Positions 27,034-36,020 of a stretch of DNA of 64,000 nt are shown piece after piece (the stretch's first letter is position 1; each line of letters opens with the position of its first letter). Origin of the DNA: Vibrio cholerae (GTDB taxonomy: Bacteria > Actinomycetota > Actinomycetes > Actinomycetales > Micrococcaceae); contig WNZI01000015.1 of NCBI GenBank assembly GCA_009728235.1, forward strand, positions 1 through 64,000. Reading direction: 5' to 3'. Under the pieces are notes generated by a model. It worked only from the letters and a program-made list of their open reading frames with translations, was not told the origin of the DNA and ran no database searches. The translations under genes were made by a program, and so were the position numbers.

Positions 27034-28125
27034 GTGACGAATGACAGCACCTCCGACCGCGAGACGAACGACCGCGACGGACGCACCCCCGACGCCGGAT
27101 CGACGACCTACGAGGACCGCGTCCTGGGCTGCCTGCTCGGCACCATGGCCGGTGACGCCTACGGCCTGCTGAGTGCTGCCGGTGACGATCCTCGCGCGGC
27201 ACTCGAGGATCCGGAGGACGTCGCGGTGTCCGAGGCGACGCACCTCACGCTGTACACGGTCGACGGTCTGATCGAGGCCCTCGAATGGGCGAACGACGGC
27301 GTCGCCGCCGACGAGACGGCCTGCCTCTGGCTCGCCTACCTCCGTTGGCTCGGGCGCCAGGGTGAACATCTCCCGCCTCGCGCCCCCGCCCCTCCCGCCC
27401 GGTGGCTGACCGGCAGGACGCCATCCTGCCCGTGCACGACGCGGACCCCGACACCGTGCGCGCCCTCCTGACGGGTGAGATGGGGACGCAGTTCCGGCCC
27501 CTCAACCCGCTGTCGCAGGGACCCGGCGCCCTGCTGCGGTCGGCGCCCTTCGGCCTCGTCCCGCGCATCCCGGCGAGCATGGTCGAGCGCCTGACCACGG
27601 ATGCCGCGGCGCTGACGCACGGTTCGCCGGCGGCCAAGGGCACCGCGGCCCTCTACAGCGGCATCATCCGGGCCCTGGCGATCGACGGCTCCGGCCTGGA
27701 GGAAGCCATCAGCGGGGAGCGGCGCGAGGAGGAGCACCTTGCCGCCGTCGCAGAGCACGACGCGCGCGCCGGGCCTCGGGTGTCCGCGCGGACGCACCGT
27801 CGTCCGGACCGGGGACGGCGGAGGCAGGAACGGCGGAGGCGGGGACGACGGCGGCAGGAACGTTCGAGGCCGCGCTCCAGGCCGTCCGGGAGGGCGTTGC
27901 CGCGTCGGAGTCACCTCAGGAGCAGCTGGCAGCCGCGCTCGCGCATGCGGCGGGAGCCGGCCGGCCGGATGCCTCCGGCGTCATCGCCTCCTCCATCGCG
28001 GGAGGGATCCTCGGGGCGCTGCACGGTACGGGCGCCCTGCCTCACGCCTACCTGACCGCTCCCGGGGCGCCGACGTCGTCCGCAGGATGGCAGGTACGCT
28101 CCTCATCGCGACCACGGGTTCCTGA
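27034..28125 (+). pseudogene. ADP-ribosylglycohydrolase family protein, three frameshifts
   Basis: An ADP-ribosyl hydrolase-fold protein, about 364 aa if repaired. The N-terminus, RVLGCLLGTMAGDAYGLL, and LTLYTVDGLIEALEWA are in frame A. Frame B holds DRQDAILPVHDADPDTVRALL and GTAALYSGIIRALAIDGSGLEEA. Frame C holds FEAALQAVREGVAASE and the metal-site-like DASGVIASSIAGGILGALHGTGALPHAYL. A fourth segment, RGADVVRRMAGTLLIATTGS, returns to frame A. The changes occur near 27366-27404, 27761-27773 (CGCGCGCGCC) and 28053-28065. Each fits loss of one base. A 15-bp repeat (GTAEA-type) lies inside. Decay or poor sequence quality are both possible. Confidence 0.82.
27812..27856 (+). repeat. Three 15-bp repeats inside the ADP-ribosylglycohydrolase gene
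   Basis: GGGACGGCGGAGGCA, GGAACGGCGGAGGCG and GGGACGACGGCGGCA are adjacent and encode Gly-Thr-Ala-Glu/Thr-Ala repeats, probably a flexible insert. Confidence 0.75.
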
Positions 28126-28185
28126 CCCGGCCGTCCACCGCGACCCCCGGTAGCAGCCGGGCCCCGGCAGCGGCCGGTGAAGGCC

Positions 28186-28191
28186 TAGGCT
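28186..28191 (+). promoter_or_regulatory. -10 element, leaderless start of SDR gene
   Basis: TAGGCT, 6 nt before the ATG at 28198. Confidence 0.55.
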
Positions 28192-28197
28192 GGCCGC

Positions 28198-29112
28198 ATG
28201 TGGAATCCGCTCGCCCTTCCCCCGCTCGCCGGTCATCATGTCCTCGTGACCGGAGGGAACGCCGGTCTCGGCTACTTCGCCTGCGAACAGCTGGCAGGGG
28301 CCGGTGCGAGCGTCGTCCTGGCGTCGCGCAGTGAGGACAGGGCGTCCCGGGCCATCAGTGCCATCCGGGAGCGCCATGCGGGAGCCGACGTCGCCTTCCA
28401 GCCCCTCGACCTCGCCGACCTCACCTCCGTGAGGTCCGCTGCCGCCGCGATCGCCGCAGGACGCCCGCTGACCGGGCTGCTCGCCAACGCCGGGGTGGTC
28501 GGCTCGAGGGAGCACAGGGCGACGGCGGACGGCTTCGAACTCCAGTTCGGGACGAACCACCTGGGCCACTACGCCCTGATCGCACTGCTGCTGCCGACAC
28601 TCTCCGCCTCCGGGACGAGGATCGTGCACCTGGGCAGCATCAGCCACCGCTGGGCGCGCCTGACGCCGTCGTCCCTCCAGCCATCGTCGTACCAGAGCGA
28701 GCGCGCCTACGCGACGTCGAAGCTCGCCGTCATGGCGTTCGGTTTCGAGCTGGCCCGACGGCTCGAGCTGACACGCAGCGGTGCCACGAGCGTGGTCGCA
28801 CATCCGGGCTTCGCACTCGGGATGTTCACGCCCGAGCGCCCCGGTGTCGCCGCCCACAAGGATGCGGCACCGTGGCGCAGAAGGGTCATGGAGCCGGTCG
28901 CCCAGGGGAAGGACGCCGGGGCTTGGCCGCTGGTGCGTGCAACGGTCGACGCCGACGTGCCGAACGGCGCCTACTGCGGGCCCGATGGCTGGTTCCAGCT
29001 CACCGGACAGCCGGATCTCGTCCCTGCGAAGCCGCACGCACGCGAGAGCAACGCGGCGTCGCGACTCATCGACCTCTCGGCCGATCTCACCGGTATTCGC
29101 CTCCGGTTCTGA
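28198..29112 (+). CDS. Short-chain dehydrogenase/reductase
   Basis: A 304-aa SDR oxidoreductase of the retinol-dehydrogenase-like group. The cofactor loop TGGNAGLG follows beta-1, ANAGVVG corresponds to NNAG, the catalytic Ser is in LGSISHRW and YATSK supplies the Tyr and Lys. The basic residue after beta-2 (ASRSEDR) suggests NADP preference, weakly. It shares TADGFELQFGTNHLGH with the frameshifted SDR at 11013, so the two are paralogues. The gene appears leaderless and is convergent with the exonuclease gene, 20 nt apart. Substrate unknown. Confidence 0.92.
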   Translation: MWNPLALPPLAGHHVLVTGGNAGLGYFACEQLAGAGASVVLASRSEDRASRAISAIRERHAGADVAFQPLDLADLTSVRSAAAAIAAGRPLTGLLANAGVVGSREHRATADGFELQFGTNHLGHYALIALLLPTLSASGTRIVHLGSISHRWARLTPSSLQPSSYQSERAYATSKLAVMAFGFELARRLELTRSGATSVVAHPGFALGMFTPERPGVAAHKDAAPWRRRVMEPVAQGKDAGAWPLVRATVDADVPNGAYCGPDGWFQLTGQPDLVPAKPHARESNAASRLIDLSADLTGIRLRF

Positions 29113-29132
29113 AGCCGCTGTCCGAACGGCCG

Positions 29133-30125
29133 CTACCGGCTCTCGGCAGGCCCGCGTCCACCGGTCAGCTGCAGGAACTCCGCCTCGGACAGCACCTCGA
29201 TGGCCTGGCCCCGTTCATGCAGCTCCAGCACCCGCCGCGCCTTGCCCGTCACGCGTCCGTTCCGCAGGTCCGACGCGACGAACCCGTCCCCGACCACGAG
29301 CACCGTGGTGCGGCGGGTGACGGCACTCGCGGGCTGGGCACCGAGACGTGCAGCCCGCTCCTTGGCCTGCGGCCGCGAGATACCGAGGTTGCCCGTGAAG
29401 ACGACCGTCTGGCCGTACAGCGGATGCCGCGGATCGGCCTGCGGATTGGCGTGCGGATTCTCCCCCTCCTCCGGCCAGCCCGACCAGCCCGACGGGGACG
29501 AGCCCTGCTGCAGCGCGTTCCTCGTGGCCTTCGAGATCTCGTCGATCCCGGGGGCGTAGGGCTCAGCTCGCGAGAGCGGAAGGTTGTGGCACCCGAGGAC
29601 GTCCTCGACGGTCGGTGCTTCGGAGCGCCGCGCGATGTCGATCATGATGCCGGCGCAGGCGCGGGCGTCCTCGACGGCGTCGTGGTGGTTGACCAGGGGA
29701 ACACCGGCGGCTTCCGCGACGAACGGCAGCGAATAGGACGGCAGCGAATAGCTCTTGCGGGAGAGGATGACGGTGCAGGCATAGTCCCAGGACGGGCCGG
29801 CGAGCGCGGAGACCTCGAGGGCAGACCGGATCACCCCGAGGTCGAACGCGGCGTTGTGCGCCACCAGGACGTCGGATCCGATGAAGCCGCCGATCTCCGG
29901 GAAGAGCTCCCCGAACCGGGGCGCGTGCTCGACCATCCGGGAGGTGATGCCGTGGATCGCGATGTTCCGCGAATCGAAGTGGTCATGACCGACGGGTGGG
30001 CGCATCAACCACGAGGCCTCTTCCACGACCCGGCCGTCCCTGACCTTGGTCAGTCCGACGGCGCACGGCGAGCCACGGAAACCGTTCGCAGTCTCGAAGT
30101 CGATGGCCGTGAACGCGATTCCCAC
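29133..30125 (-). CDS. DnaQ-like 3'-5' exonuclease with C-terminal BRCT domain
   Basis: A 330-aa protein. The N-terminal DEDDh exonuclease (about 1-170) shows AIDFETAN (Exo I), LVAHNAAFDLGVI (Exo II) and NHHDAVEDARACAGI (Exo III with the His). A linker of about 50 residues leads to a BRCT domain (about 235-325): LYGQTVVFTGNLGISRPQAKERAARLGAQ...TTVLVVGDG. BRCT domains bind DNA ends or partner proteins, so this is probably a repair or proofreading nuclease, not the polymerase III epsilon subunit. GTG start at 30125 with TAAACT 7 nt upstream. Divergent from the HAD gene. Confidence 0.93.
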   Translation of the reverse strand: MGIAFTAIDFETANGFRGSPCAVGLTKVRDGRVVEEASWLMRPPVGHDHFDSRNIAIHGITSRMVEHAPRFGELFPEIGGFIGSDVLVAHNAAFDLGVIRSALEVSALAGPSWDYACTVILSRKSYSLPSYSLPFVAEAAGVPLVNHHDAVEDARACAGIMIDIARRSEAPTVEDVLGCHNLPLSRAEPYAPGIDEISKATRNALQQGSSPSGWSGWPEEGENPHANPQADPRHPLYGQTVVFTGNLGISRPQAKERAARLGAQPASAVTRRTTVLVVGDGFVASDLRNGRVTGKARRVLELHERGQAIEVLSEAEFLQLTGGRGPAESR

Positions 30126-30132
30126 GTGCCCC

Positions 30133-30138
30133 AGTTTA
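30133..30138 (-). promoter_or_regulatory. -10 element, leaderless start of exonuclease gene
   Basis: TAAACT on the minus strand, 7 nt before the GTG at 30125. Confidence 0.55.
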
Positions 30139-30210
30139 CCGCCGCCGCATCCGCTCCCCGTTCATGCAACGTTCATCCCCGCCGGGGCGCGCCTGCCTGG
30201 CACCCGGTCC

Positions 30211-30216
30211 TACGCT
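30211..30216 (+). promoter_or_regulatory. -10 element, leaderless start of HAD gene
   Basis: TACGCT, 5 nt before the ATG at 30222. Confidence 0.5.
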
Positions 30217-30221
30217 GGACC

Positions 30222-30902
30222 ATGGCCCGCACAGACAACTCCCGCCGGTGGTACCTCTTCGATTACGGCAACGTGATCTCCACGGCTCCGACGCCCCAGG
30301 ACTGGGAGCTGTTGACGGAAGCGACGGGCGTTCCCGATCTGCAGGACCCGACCTCGACGTACTGGCAGCACCGGTACGGCTACGATGCCGCAGCCCTGAC
30401 CTCGGAGGAGTACTGGTCTCTGGTCTGCGGTCGCTGCATCAGTTCCGCACGATCGGCATGGCTCGACATGCTGGACCGGAACCAGTGGTCCCATCCCAAC
30501 CTCGAGACCCTGGACGTCCTCGAGGATCTCGACGCGCGGGGCGAGCGTCTCGCCCTTCTCTCGAACATGCCGGCGGCCATGGTGTCGCAGGTGCTCGATG
30601 CGCCGTGGACCAGCCTGTTCCAGCACCTCTTCTTCAGTTCGTCGCTCAGGCTGGTCAAGCCGTCGGCCGCCATCTTCGAGCACGTGGTGGCCGAACTCGC
30701 CGTGGCACCGGACCGGGTGACCTTCATCGACGATGCACCGGTGAACATCGAGGCCGCTCTGGGTCTCGGATTCGACGCCCGGCTCTTCGGACCGACGACG
30801 GACCTCTCCCGGATGCTCTCGGCGTCTACGGAAGCCGTCGCGACCGGAAGGGCCGGTCCGGGCCTGCCGCAGATCGGCGTCGGACCCTCGTTCCAGGAGT
30901 AG
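30222..30902 (+). CDS. HAD superfamily hydrolase
   Basis: A 226-aa haloacid dehalogenase-like phosphatase. Motif I appears as YLFDYGNVI, where the usual DxD is D-Y-G; the first Asp (nucleophile) is kept, and the second is Gly as in many YihX/epoxide-hydrolase-N-like HADs. Motif II is LALLSNMP, motif III has KPSAAIFEHV and motif IV FIDDAPVNIEAA. Likely a small-molecule phosphatase; substrate unknown. Start supported by a -10 five bases upstream. Convergent with the DedA gene, 33 nt apart. Confidence 0.88.
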   Translation: MARTDNSRRWYLFDYGNVISTAPTPQDWELLTEATGVPDLQDPTSTYWQHRYGYDAAALTSEEYWSLVCGRCISSARSAWLDMLDRNQWSHPNLETLDVLEDLDARGERLALLSNMPAAMVSQVLDAPWTSLFQHLFFSSSLRLVKPSAAIFEHVVAELAVAPDRVTFIDDAPVNIEAALGLGFDARLFGPTTDLSRMLSASTEAVATGRAGPGLPQIGVGPSFQE

Positions 30903-30935
30903 GAACCCGCGCCGGGTCCCGGCCGGCGGCCCGGG

Positions 30936-31646
30936 TCACTGCATCCGCTTCCTCGCCCGGTGCTTGCGCACCTTGGAGAAGACGAAATACAGGGCGAAGA
31001 GCACGACGGCGACGATCACGATCCGCTGGAACGTTCCTGCGTACTGCTCCACGACGTGCCAGTTTTCCCCGAGGTAGAAACCGGCGAGGACGAAGATCGA
31101 GTTCCAGATGAGGCTGCCGGCCGTGGTGAGGAGCAGGAACCTTCCCACCGGCATGCGCTCGATACCTGCAGGTATGGACACCAGGCTCCGGAAGAGCGGA
31201 ATCATGCGGCCGAAGAACACCGCCCGGTAGCCGTGCCGGTCGAACCACGCCTCCACCCTGTCGACGTCCTCGATGTCGATCAGGGGAACTCTCGAGACGA
31301 GCCGGCGCATCCTGTCGCGTCCGAGCCACGCGCCGAGGGCGTACAGGGCGTAGGCGCCGACCACCGATCCCAGGGTCGTCCACAGGATCGCCTCGAACAG
31401 CGAGAAGTTTCCCCGGCTGGCGGTGAATCCGGCGAGCGGCAGGATCACCTCGCTGGGCAGCGGCGGGAAGAGGTTCTCGAGCGCGATGGCGATCCCGGCT
31501 CCCGGTGCCCCGATGGTCTCCATCAGGTTGACCGCCCAGTCCGTGACGCTCCCGAGGGCTGATCCGTCCGACGTCGTCGTCGCCATCGCGACCCGGACCG
31601 ACTCGGCTGTCTGGATGATGCTCACGGTGGTACCCGTCCCTCTCAT
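30936..31646 (-). CDS. DedA family membrane protein
   Basis: A 236-aa DedA/Tvp38 (SNARE-associated) protein with about five hydrophobic segments. Conserved blocks are ENLFPPLPSEVILPLAGF, the GxxxGxxxxYxxG-like SVVGAYALYALGAWLG, and FFGRMIPLFRSLVSIPAGIERM, which contains the conserved Arg and Pro. Members are polyprenyl-phosphate or phospholipid translocases linked to envelope homeostasis. ATG at 31646 is used; a GTG at 31625 with AGAGGGACGGG upstream is a good alternative. It lies 93 nt downstream of rdgB on the same strand. Confidence 0.92.
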   Translation of the reverse strand: MRGTGTTVSIIQTAESVRVAMATTTSDGSALGSVTDWAVNLMETIGAPGAGIAIALENLFPPLPSEVILPLAGFTASRGNFSLFEAILWTTLGSVVGAYALYALGAWLGRDRMRRLVSRVPLIDIEDVDRVEAWFDRHGYRAVFFGRMIPLFRSLVSIPAGIERMPVGRFLLLTTAGSLIWNSIFVLAGFYLGENWHVVEQYAGTFQRIVIVAVVLFALYFVFSKVRKHRARKRMQ

Positions 31647-31739
31647 GGTGCGTCCCGACGGACGCCCGGCGTGCCGTGCGGACTCGTGTTCGGTGGCTGG
31701 TGCTGGCTGATCGTCGTGCTTGCGGGGTACTGACGCGGG

Positions 31740-32375
31740 TCAGCTCAGGGCATGGACCAGATGCGGCAGCAGCGCCCTGAAGGCGATACCACGGTGGCTG
31801 ATGGCGTTCTTCTCCTCGGGCGCGAGCTCGGCGCAACTGCGATCGAGGCCGGTCGGGACGAGGATCGGATCGTACCCGAAGCCTCCTGCCCCGCGGGGAG
31901 CCGTCAGCAGGGTGCCGCGCAACTCACCACGCTCGGTGTGGGTTCCCGTCCCGCCGCCGGCCGGGAGTGCGAGGGCCGCCGCGCAGACGAAGGCCGCCCC
32001 CCGACGGCCGTCGCCGATGTCGGAGAGCTGGGCGAGCAGGAGCTCCAGGTTCGCGGTGTCGTCCCCGTGCCTGCCGGCCCATCGCGCGGAGAAGATGCCC
32101 GGCGCCCCGCCGAGGATGTCGACGGACAGGCCGGAGTCATCGGCGACGGCGACCAGCCCCGTGGCTTCTGCCGTCTGCTCCGCCTTCAGCAGGGCGTTCT
32201 CCTCGAAGGTCGCGCCGCTCTCGACAACGTCGGGCGCACCGGCCGCTGCAGCATCGATGACCTGCGTGTCGACGTCCAGCCCCGGCACCTGGTCCCGCAG
32301 CAACTCCCGGAGCTCACGGAGCTTGCCGGGGTTGCGTGTTGCGAGGACGAGGCGGGGCTGAAGGCCCTCAGCCAC
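31740..32375 (-). CDS. rdgB: RdgB/HAM1 family non-canonical purine NTP pyrophosphatase
   Basis: A 211-aa enzyme that hydrolyses dITP, ITP and XTP to monophosphates, keeping deaminated purines out of DNA and RNA. Signatures: [18 protein letters not shown] at the start, [36 protein letters not shown] and [10 protein letters not shown]...[15 protein letters not shown]. The GTG at 32375 lies inside the end of rph (8-bp overlap), so the two are probably translationally coupled. The family is normally 190-210 aa, so an upstream extension in the same frame is not needed. Confidence 0.95.
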   Translation of the reverse strand: MAEGLQPRLVLATRNPGKLRELRELLRDQVPGLDVDTQVIDAAAAGAPDVVESGATFEENALLKAEQTAEATGLVAVADDSGLSVDILGGAPGIFSARWAGRHGDDTANLELLLAQLSDIGDGRRGAAFVCAAALALPAGGGTGTHTERGELRGTLLTAPRGAGGFGYDPILVPTGLDRSCAELAPEEKNAISHRGIAFRALLPHLVHALS

Positions 32376-33159
32376 CGGAGGAGTCCCGGAGGGTGTCGAT
32401 CTGGATCTGTGCGAGCTGCGCTGTGCCCAGCAGTGCGAGGTCGAGGAGGGCATCGAGTTCGGCCCGATCGAACGGCGCGCCCTCCGCCGTCCCCTGCACC
32501 TCGACGAACTTGCCGGATCCGGTGACGACGACGTTCATGTCCGTCTCCGCGCGCACGTCCTCGACGTAGGGCAGGTCGAGCATGGGGACTCCGTCGATGA
32601 TGCCCACACTGATCGCCGCCACGGTGTCGATCAGGGGGGAAGCCGACGCCGCGATGAGCTTCTTGTCCTTGGCATAGCGGATCGCATCGGCGAGGGCCAC
32701 ATAGGCGCCCGTGATGGCGGCCGTCCTCGTACCGCCGTCGGCCTGCAGGACGTCGCAGTCGAGGACGATGGTGTTCTCCCCGAGCGCCTTCGTGTCGATG
32801 ATCGAGCGGAGTGACCGGCCGATGAGCCGGGAGATCTCGTGGGTCCTGCCGCCGATCTTGCCCTTCACGGATTCGCGGTCCGAGCGGGTGTTGGTGGCGC
32901 GCGGAAGCATCGCGTACTCAGCGGTCACCCACCCCTTGCCCTCGCCCTTCAGCCAGCGGGGAACGCCACTCGTCAGTGAGGCCGTGCAGAGGACCCGGGT
33001 GTTCCCGAACTCGATGAGCGCGGACCCCTCCGCCTGCTTGGACCAACCGCGCGTGATGCTGATGTTCCGCAGCTGGTCGGGGGTCCGCCCGTCGGCGCGC
33101 AGCAGGGGCTTCCCGGTGCCGTCGGTGGAAGGAACGGACGGTGAGTTCGCGGAGGTCAT
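32368..33159 (-). CDS. rph: Ribonuclease PH
   Basis: A 263-aa phosphorolytic 3'-5' exoribonuclease that trims tRNA 3' ends. Family blocks [85 protein letters not shown] and [14 protein letters not shown] are present. The phosphate-binding Arg and the catalytic acid [10 protein letters not shown] are conserved. ATG at 33159 has TAGACT 7 nt upstream and no ribosome-binding site, so a leaderless start inside the murI run is likely; it is 83 nt after the MBL gene. Confidence 0.97.
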   Translation of the reverse strand: MTSANSPSVPSTDGTGKPLLRADGRTPDQLRNISITRGWSKQAEGSALIEFGNTRVLCTASLTSGVPRWLKGEGKGWVTAEYAMLPRATNTRSDRESVKGKIGGRTHEISRLIGRSLRSIIDTKALGENTIVLDCDVLQADGGTRTAAITGAYVALADAIRYAKDKKLIAASASPLIDTVAAISVGIIDGVPMLDLPYVEDVRAETDMNVVVTGSGKFVEVQGTAEGAPFDRAELDALLDLALLGTAQLAQIQIDTLRDSSGG

Positions 33160-33166
33160 GGCTTCC

Positions 33167-33172
33167 AGTCTA
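33167..33172 (-). promoter_or_regulatory. -10 element, leaderless start of rph
   Basis: TAGACT on the minus strand, 7 nt before the rph ATG. Confidence 0.55.
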
Positions 33173-33242
33173 GTCGGGAGCACATGGGAGATCGCTGGCA
33201 ACAGGGCCCTTCCGCTTTCGACCGGTGGCAGCTCCCCGAGGG

Positions 33243-34040
33243 TCAGACGGTGTACGAGACGCCGGCGACGGCGACGGCGAGGTGGCCGTCGTAGCTCTGC
33301 CGCGCTTCACTGACGGCGAGGTTCGCGTCGTTCCAGACCGGGAGATGGGTCAGCAGGAGGCGTTTGGCGGAGGCGCGCGTCGCGACGTCGCCGGCCCGCT
33401 TGCCCGTCAGGTGTACGCCCGCGATCGCGTCGTCGCGGCCCTCGTGGAATGCCGCTTCGCAGAGGAAGATGTCGGCGTCGCGTGCCGCATCCACCAGCCC
33501 GTCACAGGAGTCCGTGTCCCCGGAGTAGGCAAGGACGTGGGGTCGCAGGGCGCCCTGGGCGTCCGGCTCGGCCACTTCCACGCGCAGTGCGTACGCCTCC
33601 TCGATGGGGTGGAGGACCTGATACGGCGTGATGGTGAACGGGCCCACGGAGACCGGATCGCGGTCTCTCCAGGAACGGAAGTCGAAGTCCTCGTGCATGC
33701 CGGGGTCCAGTTCCAGTCCGTAGGCGCTGGCCATGCGGTCGGCCGTCGCGGCGGGCCCCCACACCGGGATGCGCGGCAGGCCCCATCCCGCAGGGTCCCA
33801 GTGGACGGCCACGTGGAGCCCGCACAGGTCCATGCAGTGGTCCGGATGGAGGTGGGACAGGAAGACGGCGTCGATCTCGCGCAGGTCCATGTATCGCTGA
33901 AGCGCACCGAGGGACCCGTTGCCGAGGTCCAGCAGGATCCGCCACGTACGCCCCTCCCACTCGGCACTGAGGAGGTAGCAGGAGGCCGGGGACTGCGGTC
34001 CGGGGAACGATCCGCTGCAACCGACGATCGTGAGCTTCAT
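33243..34040 (-). CDS. MBL-fold metallohydrolase
   Basis: A 265-aa metallo-beta-lactamase fold protein. The metal signature is [14 protein letters not shown], and further ligands may be [11 protein letters not shown] and [10 protein letters not shown] (Asp and His). It begins [24 protein letters not shown], like RNase Z-type and cyclic-nucleotide phosphodiesterase relatives; which one cannot be said. Overlaps the end of murI by 4 bp (ATGA), so the two are co-translated. Conserved proximity to murI and rph in actinobacteria suggests a housekeeping or RNA role, by inference. Confidence 0.9.
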   Translation of the reverse strand: MKLTIVGCSGSFPGPQSPASCYLLSAEWEGRTWRILLDLGNGSLGALQRYMDLREIDAVFLSHLHPDHCMDLCGLHVAVHWDPAGWGLPRIPVWGPAATADRMASAYGLELDPGMHEDFDFRSWRDRDPVSVGPFTITPYQVLHPIEEAYALRVEVAEPDAQGALRPHVLAYSGDTDSCDGLVDAARDADIFLCEAAFHEGRDDAIAGVHLTGKRAGDVATRASAKRLLLTHLPVWNDANLAVSEARQSYDGHLAVAVAGVSYTV

Positions 34041-34948
34041 GCGCTCGGGAATCCGGCTGCGGCGATCATCTCGGGGGTGATCCGCGCCATGCTGCCCGTG
34101 GGGTACTGGGCCGCGACGTGGTCCACGTGCTGGACGCTCAGGACCTCCGGGCCCAGGAAGCGCCGGGCCAGTGCCTCGAAACTCCCGGCGTCGCCCGTTG
34201 CGATGAAACGGTGTTCGGCCCGCGCGGTATTGCTCCGCTCGAGTCCGTGGGAGACGAGGGCGCGATACACGTCCTTCGCCGTCTCCTCCGCGCTCGAGAC
34301 CAGCGTGACGGCATCACCCATGACGTAGGAGATGACTCCGGTGAGCAGCGGGTAGTGGGTGCACCCCAGGACGAGGGTGTCGACGCCGGCCGCCTTGAGC
34401 GGCGCCAGGTATTCCTTGGCGGTGCGCAGCAGCTCGGGGCCACCCGTGACGCCCGCCTCGACGAACTCCACGAAGGCAGGGCACGCGACGGAGGTCACCT
34501 CGAGGTGCGGAGCGGCGGCGAAGGTGTCGTCGTAGGCTCGGGAGCCGACGGTGGCGGAGGTGCCGATGACGCCGATGCGGCCCGTGCGCGTGGAGGCGAC
34601 CGCCCGCCGGACCGCGGGCTGGATGACCTCGATCACCGGGATGCCGTACCTGGCCGTATAGCGTTCGCGGGCGTCCCGGAGGACGGCGGCGGACGCCGAG
34701 TTGCAGGCGATGACGAGCAGTTTCACGCCCGAGTCCACCAGTTCGTCCATCACGCCGAGCGCGTGCGCACGCACGCTGGCGATCGGCAGCGGGCCGTACG
34801 GACCGTTCGCGGTGTCACCGACGTACATGATCGATTCGTGGGGCAGCTGGTCGATGACTGCCCTGGCGACGGTCAGTCCCCCGACTCCGGAGTCGAAGAT
34901 GCCGATGGGCGCTTCGGTGCGGTCCGTCTTCGCTGGCTCTGGGCTCAT
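34037..34948 (-). CDS. murI: Glutamate racemase
   Basis: A 303-aa cofactor-independent racemase that makes D-glutamate for peptidoglycan. Catalytic cysteines are in VIACNSASA and LGCTHYPLL. Also visible are [30 protein letters not shown] and a conserved [18 protein letters not shown] precedes the ATG at 34948; an in-frame start 63 nt upstream lacks a ribosome-binding site. Length is slightly above the typical 260-290. Member of the clpS to rdgB run. Confidence 0.96.
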   Translation of the reverse strand: MSPEPAKTDRTEAPIGIFDSGVGGLTVARAVIDQLPHESIMYVGDTANGPYGPLPIASVRAHALGVMDELVDSGVKLLVIACNSASAAVLRDARERYTARYGIPVIEVIQPAVRRAVASTRTGRIGVIGTSATVGSRAYDDTFAAAPHLEVTSVACPAFVEFVEAGVTGGPELLRTAKEYLAPLKAAGVDTLVLGCTHYPLLTGVISYVMGDAVTLVSSAEETAKDVYRALVSHGLERSNTARAEHRFIATGDAGSFEALARRFLGPEVLSVQHVDHVAAQYPTGSMARITPEMIAAAGFPSA

Positions 34949-35054
34949 GATCCTCCGACAATAGGACGTGCCGCCGACGATGACTATTCGCGGCGCCGTG
35001 GTCTTTGTCACAGCAGCCGGACGAGCTTCGTCCCGGCGTCGGTCGGGCAGGGGG

Positions 35055-35630
35055 TCAGCGATCCAGGCGGGCGGCCTTCAGCATGGCCTGCACCAGTGAT
35101 TCCTGCAGCCAGGTGATGAAGTTGTACACCAGCGCGAGGTAGGACTCGACGTCGTCCACGTCCTTGGAGTCGGCGACGTCGTGGAGGCGCTCGGCGTCGT
35201 CCTCCGTCTCGATGCTCAGGCGGTCGGCGAGGACGAGGCGGACGTCGTTGAGGGCCTGGGCGAAGAGTCGGGCCTGCTCCTCGGTGAGTGTCATGGGACT
35301 GGACTCGATCACGAGGGCGGTGCTGCGCAGCGCCCCGATCTTCTGCTCCCGCAGGGAGCGCTCCGTCAGGCGGCGGAAGGCCAGGGCTTCGTCGTCGTCC
35401 CCGCGCACGGCGTCGGGCAGGAGGCGCCGGACGGCGGAGTCCTCAGGGGCGGTGGCGTCGGCATCGGCCCCGGACATGCCGACGAGAGCGGCGAGCGGGT
35501 CCTCGCTCGGGCCGCTCTCGGGTTCGAGCATCGAGATGACGTCGTCGAGCAGGGCGCCGAGGAGGCGGGCCTCCCCCGGCTCCAGTGCCCCGGTGATGCC
35601 GCGGCGCGTGGACTTGAACGGTTTCGCCAC
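35055..35630 (-). CDS. DUF2017 family protein
   Basis: A 191-aa protein of DUF2017, a family found next to clpS in actinobacteria. It starts [33 protein letters not shown] and ends with the conserved helical part [21 protein letters not shown]. An acidic, low-complexity stretch occupies about 40-75. It is soluble and helical, with no known catalytic motif. Begins 3 nt after the clpS stop codon, hence an operon partner and possibly a regulator of ClpS-dependent proteolysis (inference from context only). Confidence 0.92.
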   Translation of the reverse strand: MAKPFKSTRRGITGALEPGEARLLGALLDDVISMLEPESGPSEDPLAALVGMSGADADATAPEDSAVRRLLPDAVRGDDDEALAFRRLTERSLREQKIGALRSTALVIESSPMTLTEEQARLFAQALNDVRLVLADRLSIETEDDAERLHDVADSKDVDDVESYLALVYNFITWLQESLVQAMLKAARLDR

Positions 35631-35633
35631 GTC

Positions 35634-35942
35634 CTACTCGCTTCCGGCTTTTTCGAAGGTGGCCCACAGGCCGTAGGAGTGGAGAGCCACGGTGTCCTGC
35701 TCGACCTTCTCGCGACTGCCGGAGACGACCGCGGAACGGCCCTGCTCGTGCACCTCGAGCATCAGCGTGCGCGCCTTGGCCTCGCTGTACCCGAAGTAGG
35801 TCTGGAACACGAAGCTCACATAGCTCATCAGATTCACCGGGTCGTTCCAGACCACCACGACCCAGGGCTGGTCCAGATCGGTCCTCTCGGCGCTGCGCAC
35901 CTCTTCGAGGGTGTCGGTACCGGTCGCAAAGCCTACTGTCAT
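35634..35942 (-). CDS. clpS: ATP-dependent Clp protease adaptor ClpS
   Basis: A 102-aa N-end rule adaptor that hands substrates to ClpAP/ClpC. The ClpS core VVVWNDPVNLMSYVSFVFQTYFGYSEAKARTLMLEVHEQG is intact, including the Asn-Asp and Met residues of the N-degron pocket. A flexible N-terminus of about 25 residues precedes it. ATG at 35942 with TAGAAT 7 nt upstream; GAGGAG also lies next to the start, so either a leaderless or a Shine-Dalgarno start is possible. Divergent from pncB. Confidence 0.96.
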   Translation of the reverse strand: MTVGFATGTDTLEEVRSAERTDLDQPWVVVVWNDPVNLMSYVSFVFQTYFGYSEAKARTLMLEVHEQGRSAVVSGSREKVEQDTVALHSYGLWATFEKAGSE

Positions 35943-35949
35943 GCTCCTC

Positions 35950-35955
35950 ATTCTA
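35950..35955 (-). promoter_or_regulatory. -10 element of clpS
   Basis: TAGAAT on the minus strand, 7 nt before the clpS ATG. Confidence 0.55.
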
Positions 35956-36007
35956 GGTCGCATCACTGCCGCCCGGTGGCCGGGTACTCCTCGGGTGAAC
36001 GTCCCGC

Positions 36008-36013
36008 TATCGT
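36008..36013 (+). promoter_or_regulatory. -10 element, probably leaderless, of pncB
   Basis: TATCGT, 7 nt before the GTG at 36021. AGG also lies directly before the GTG. Confidence 0.5.
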
Positions 36014-36020
36014 TTTCAGG

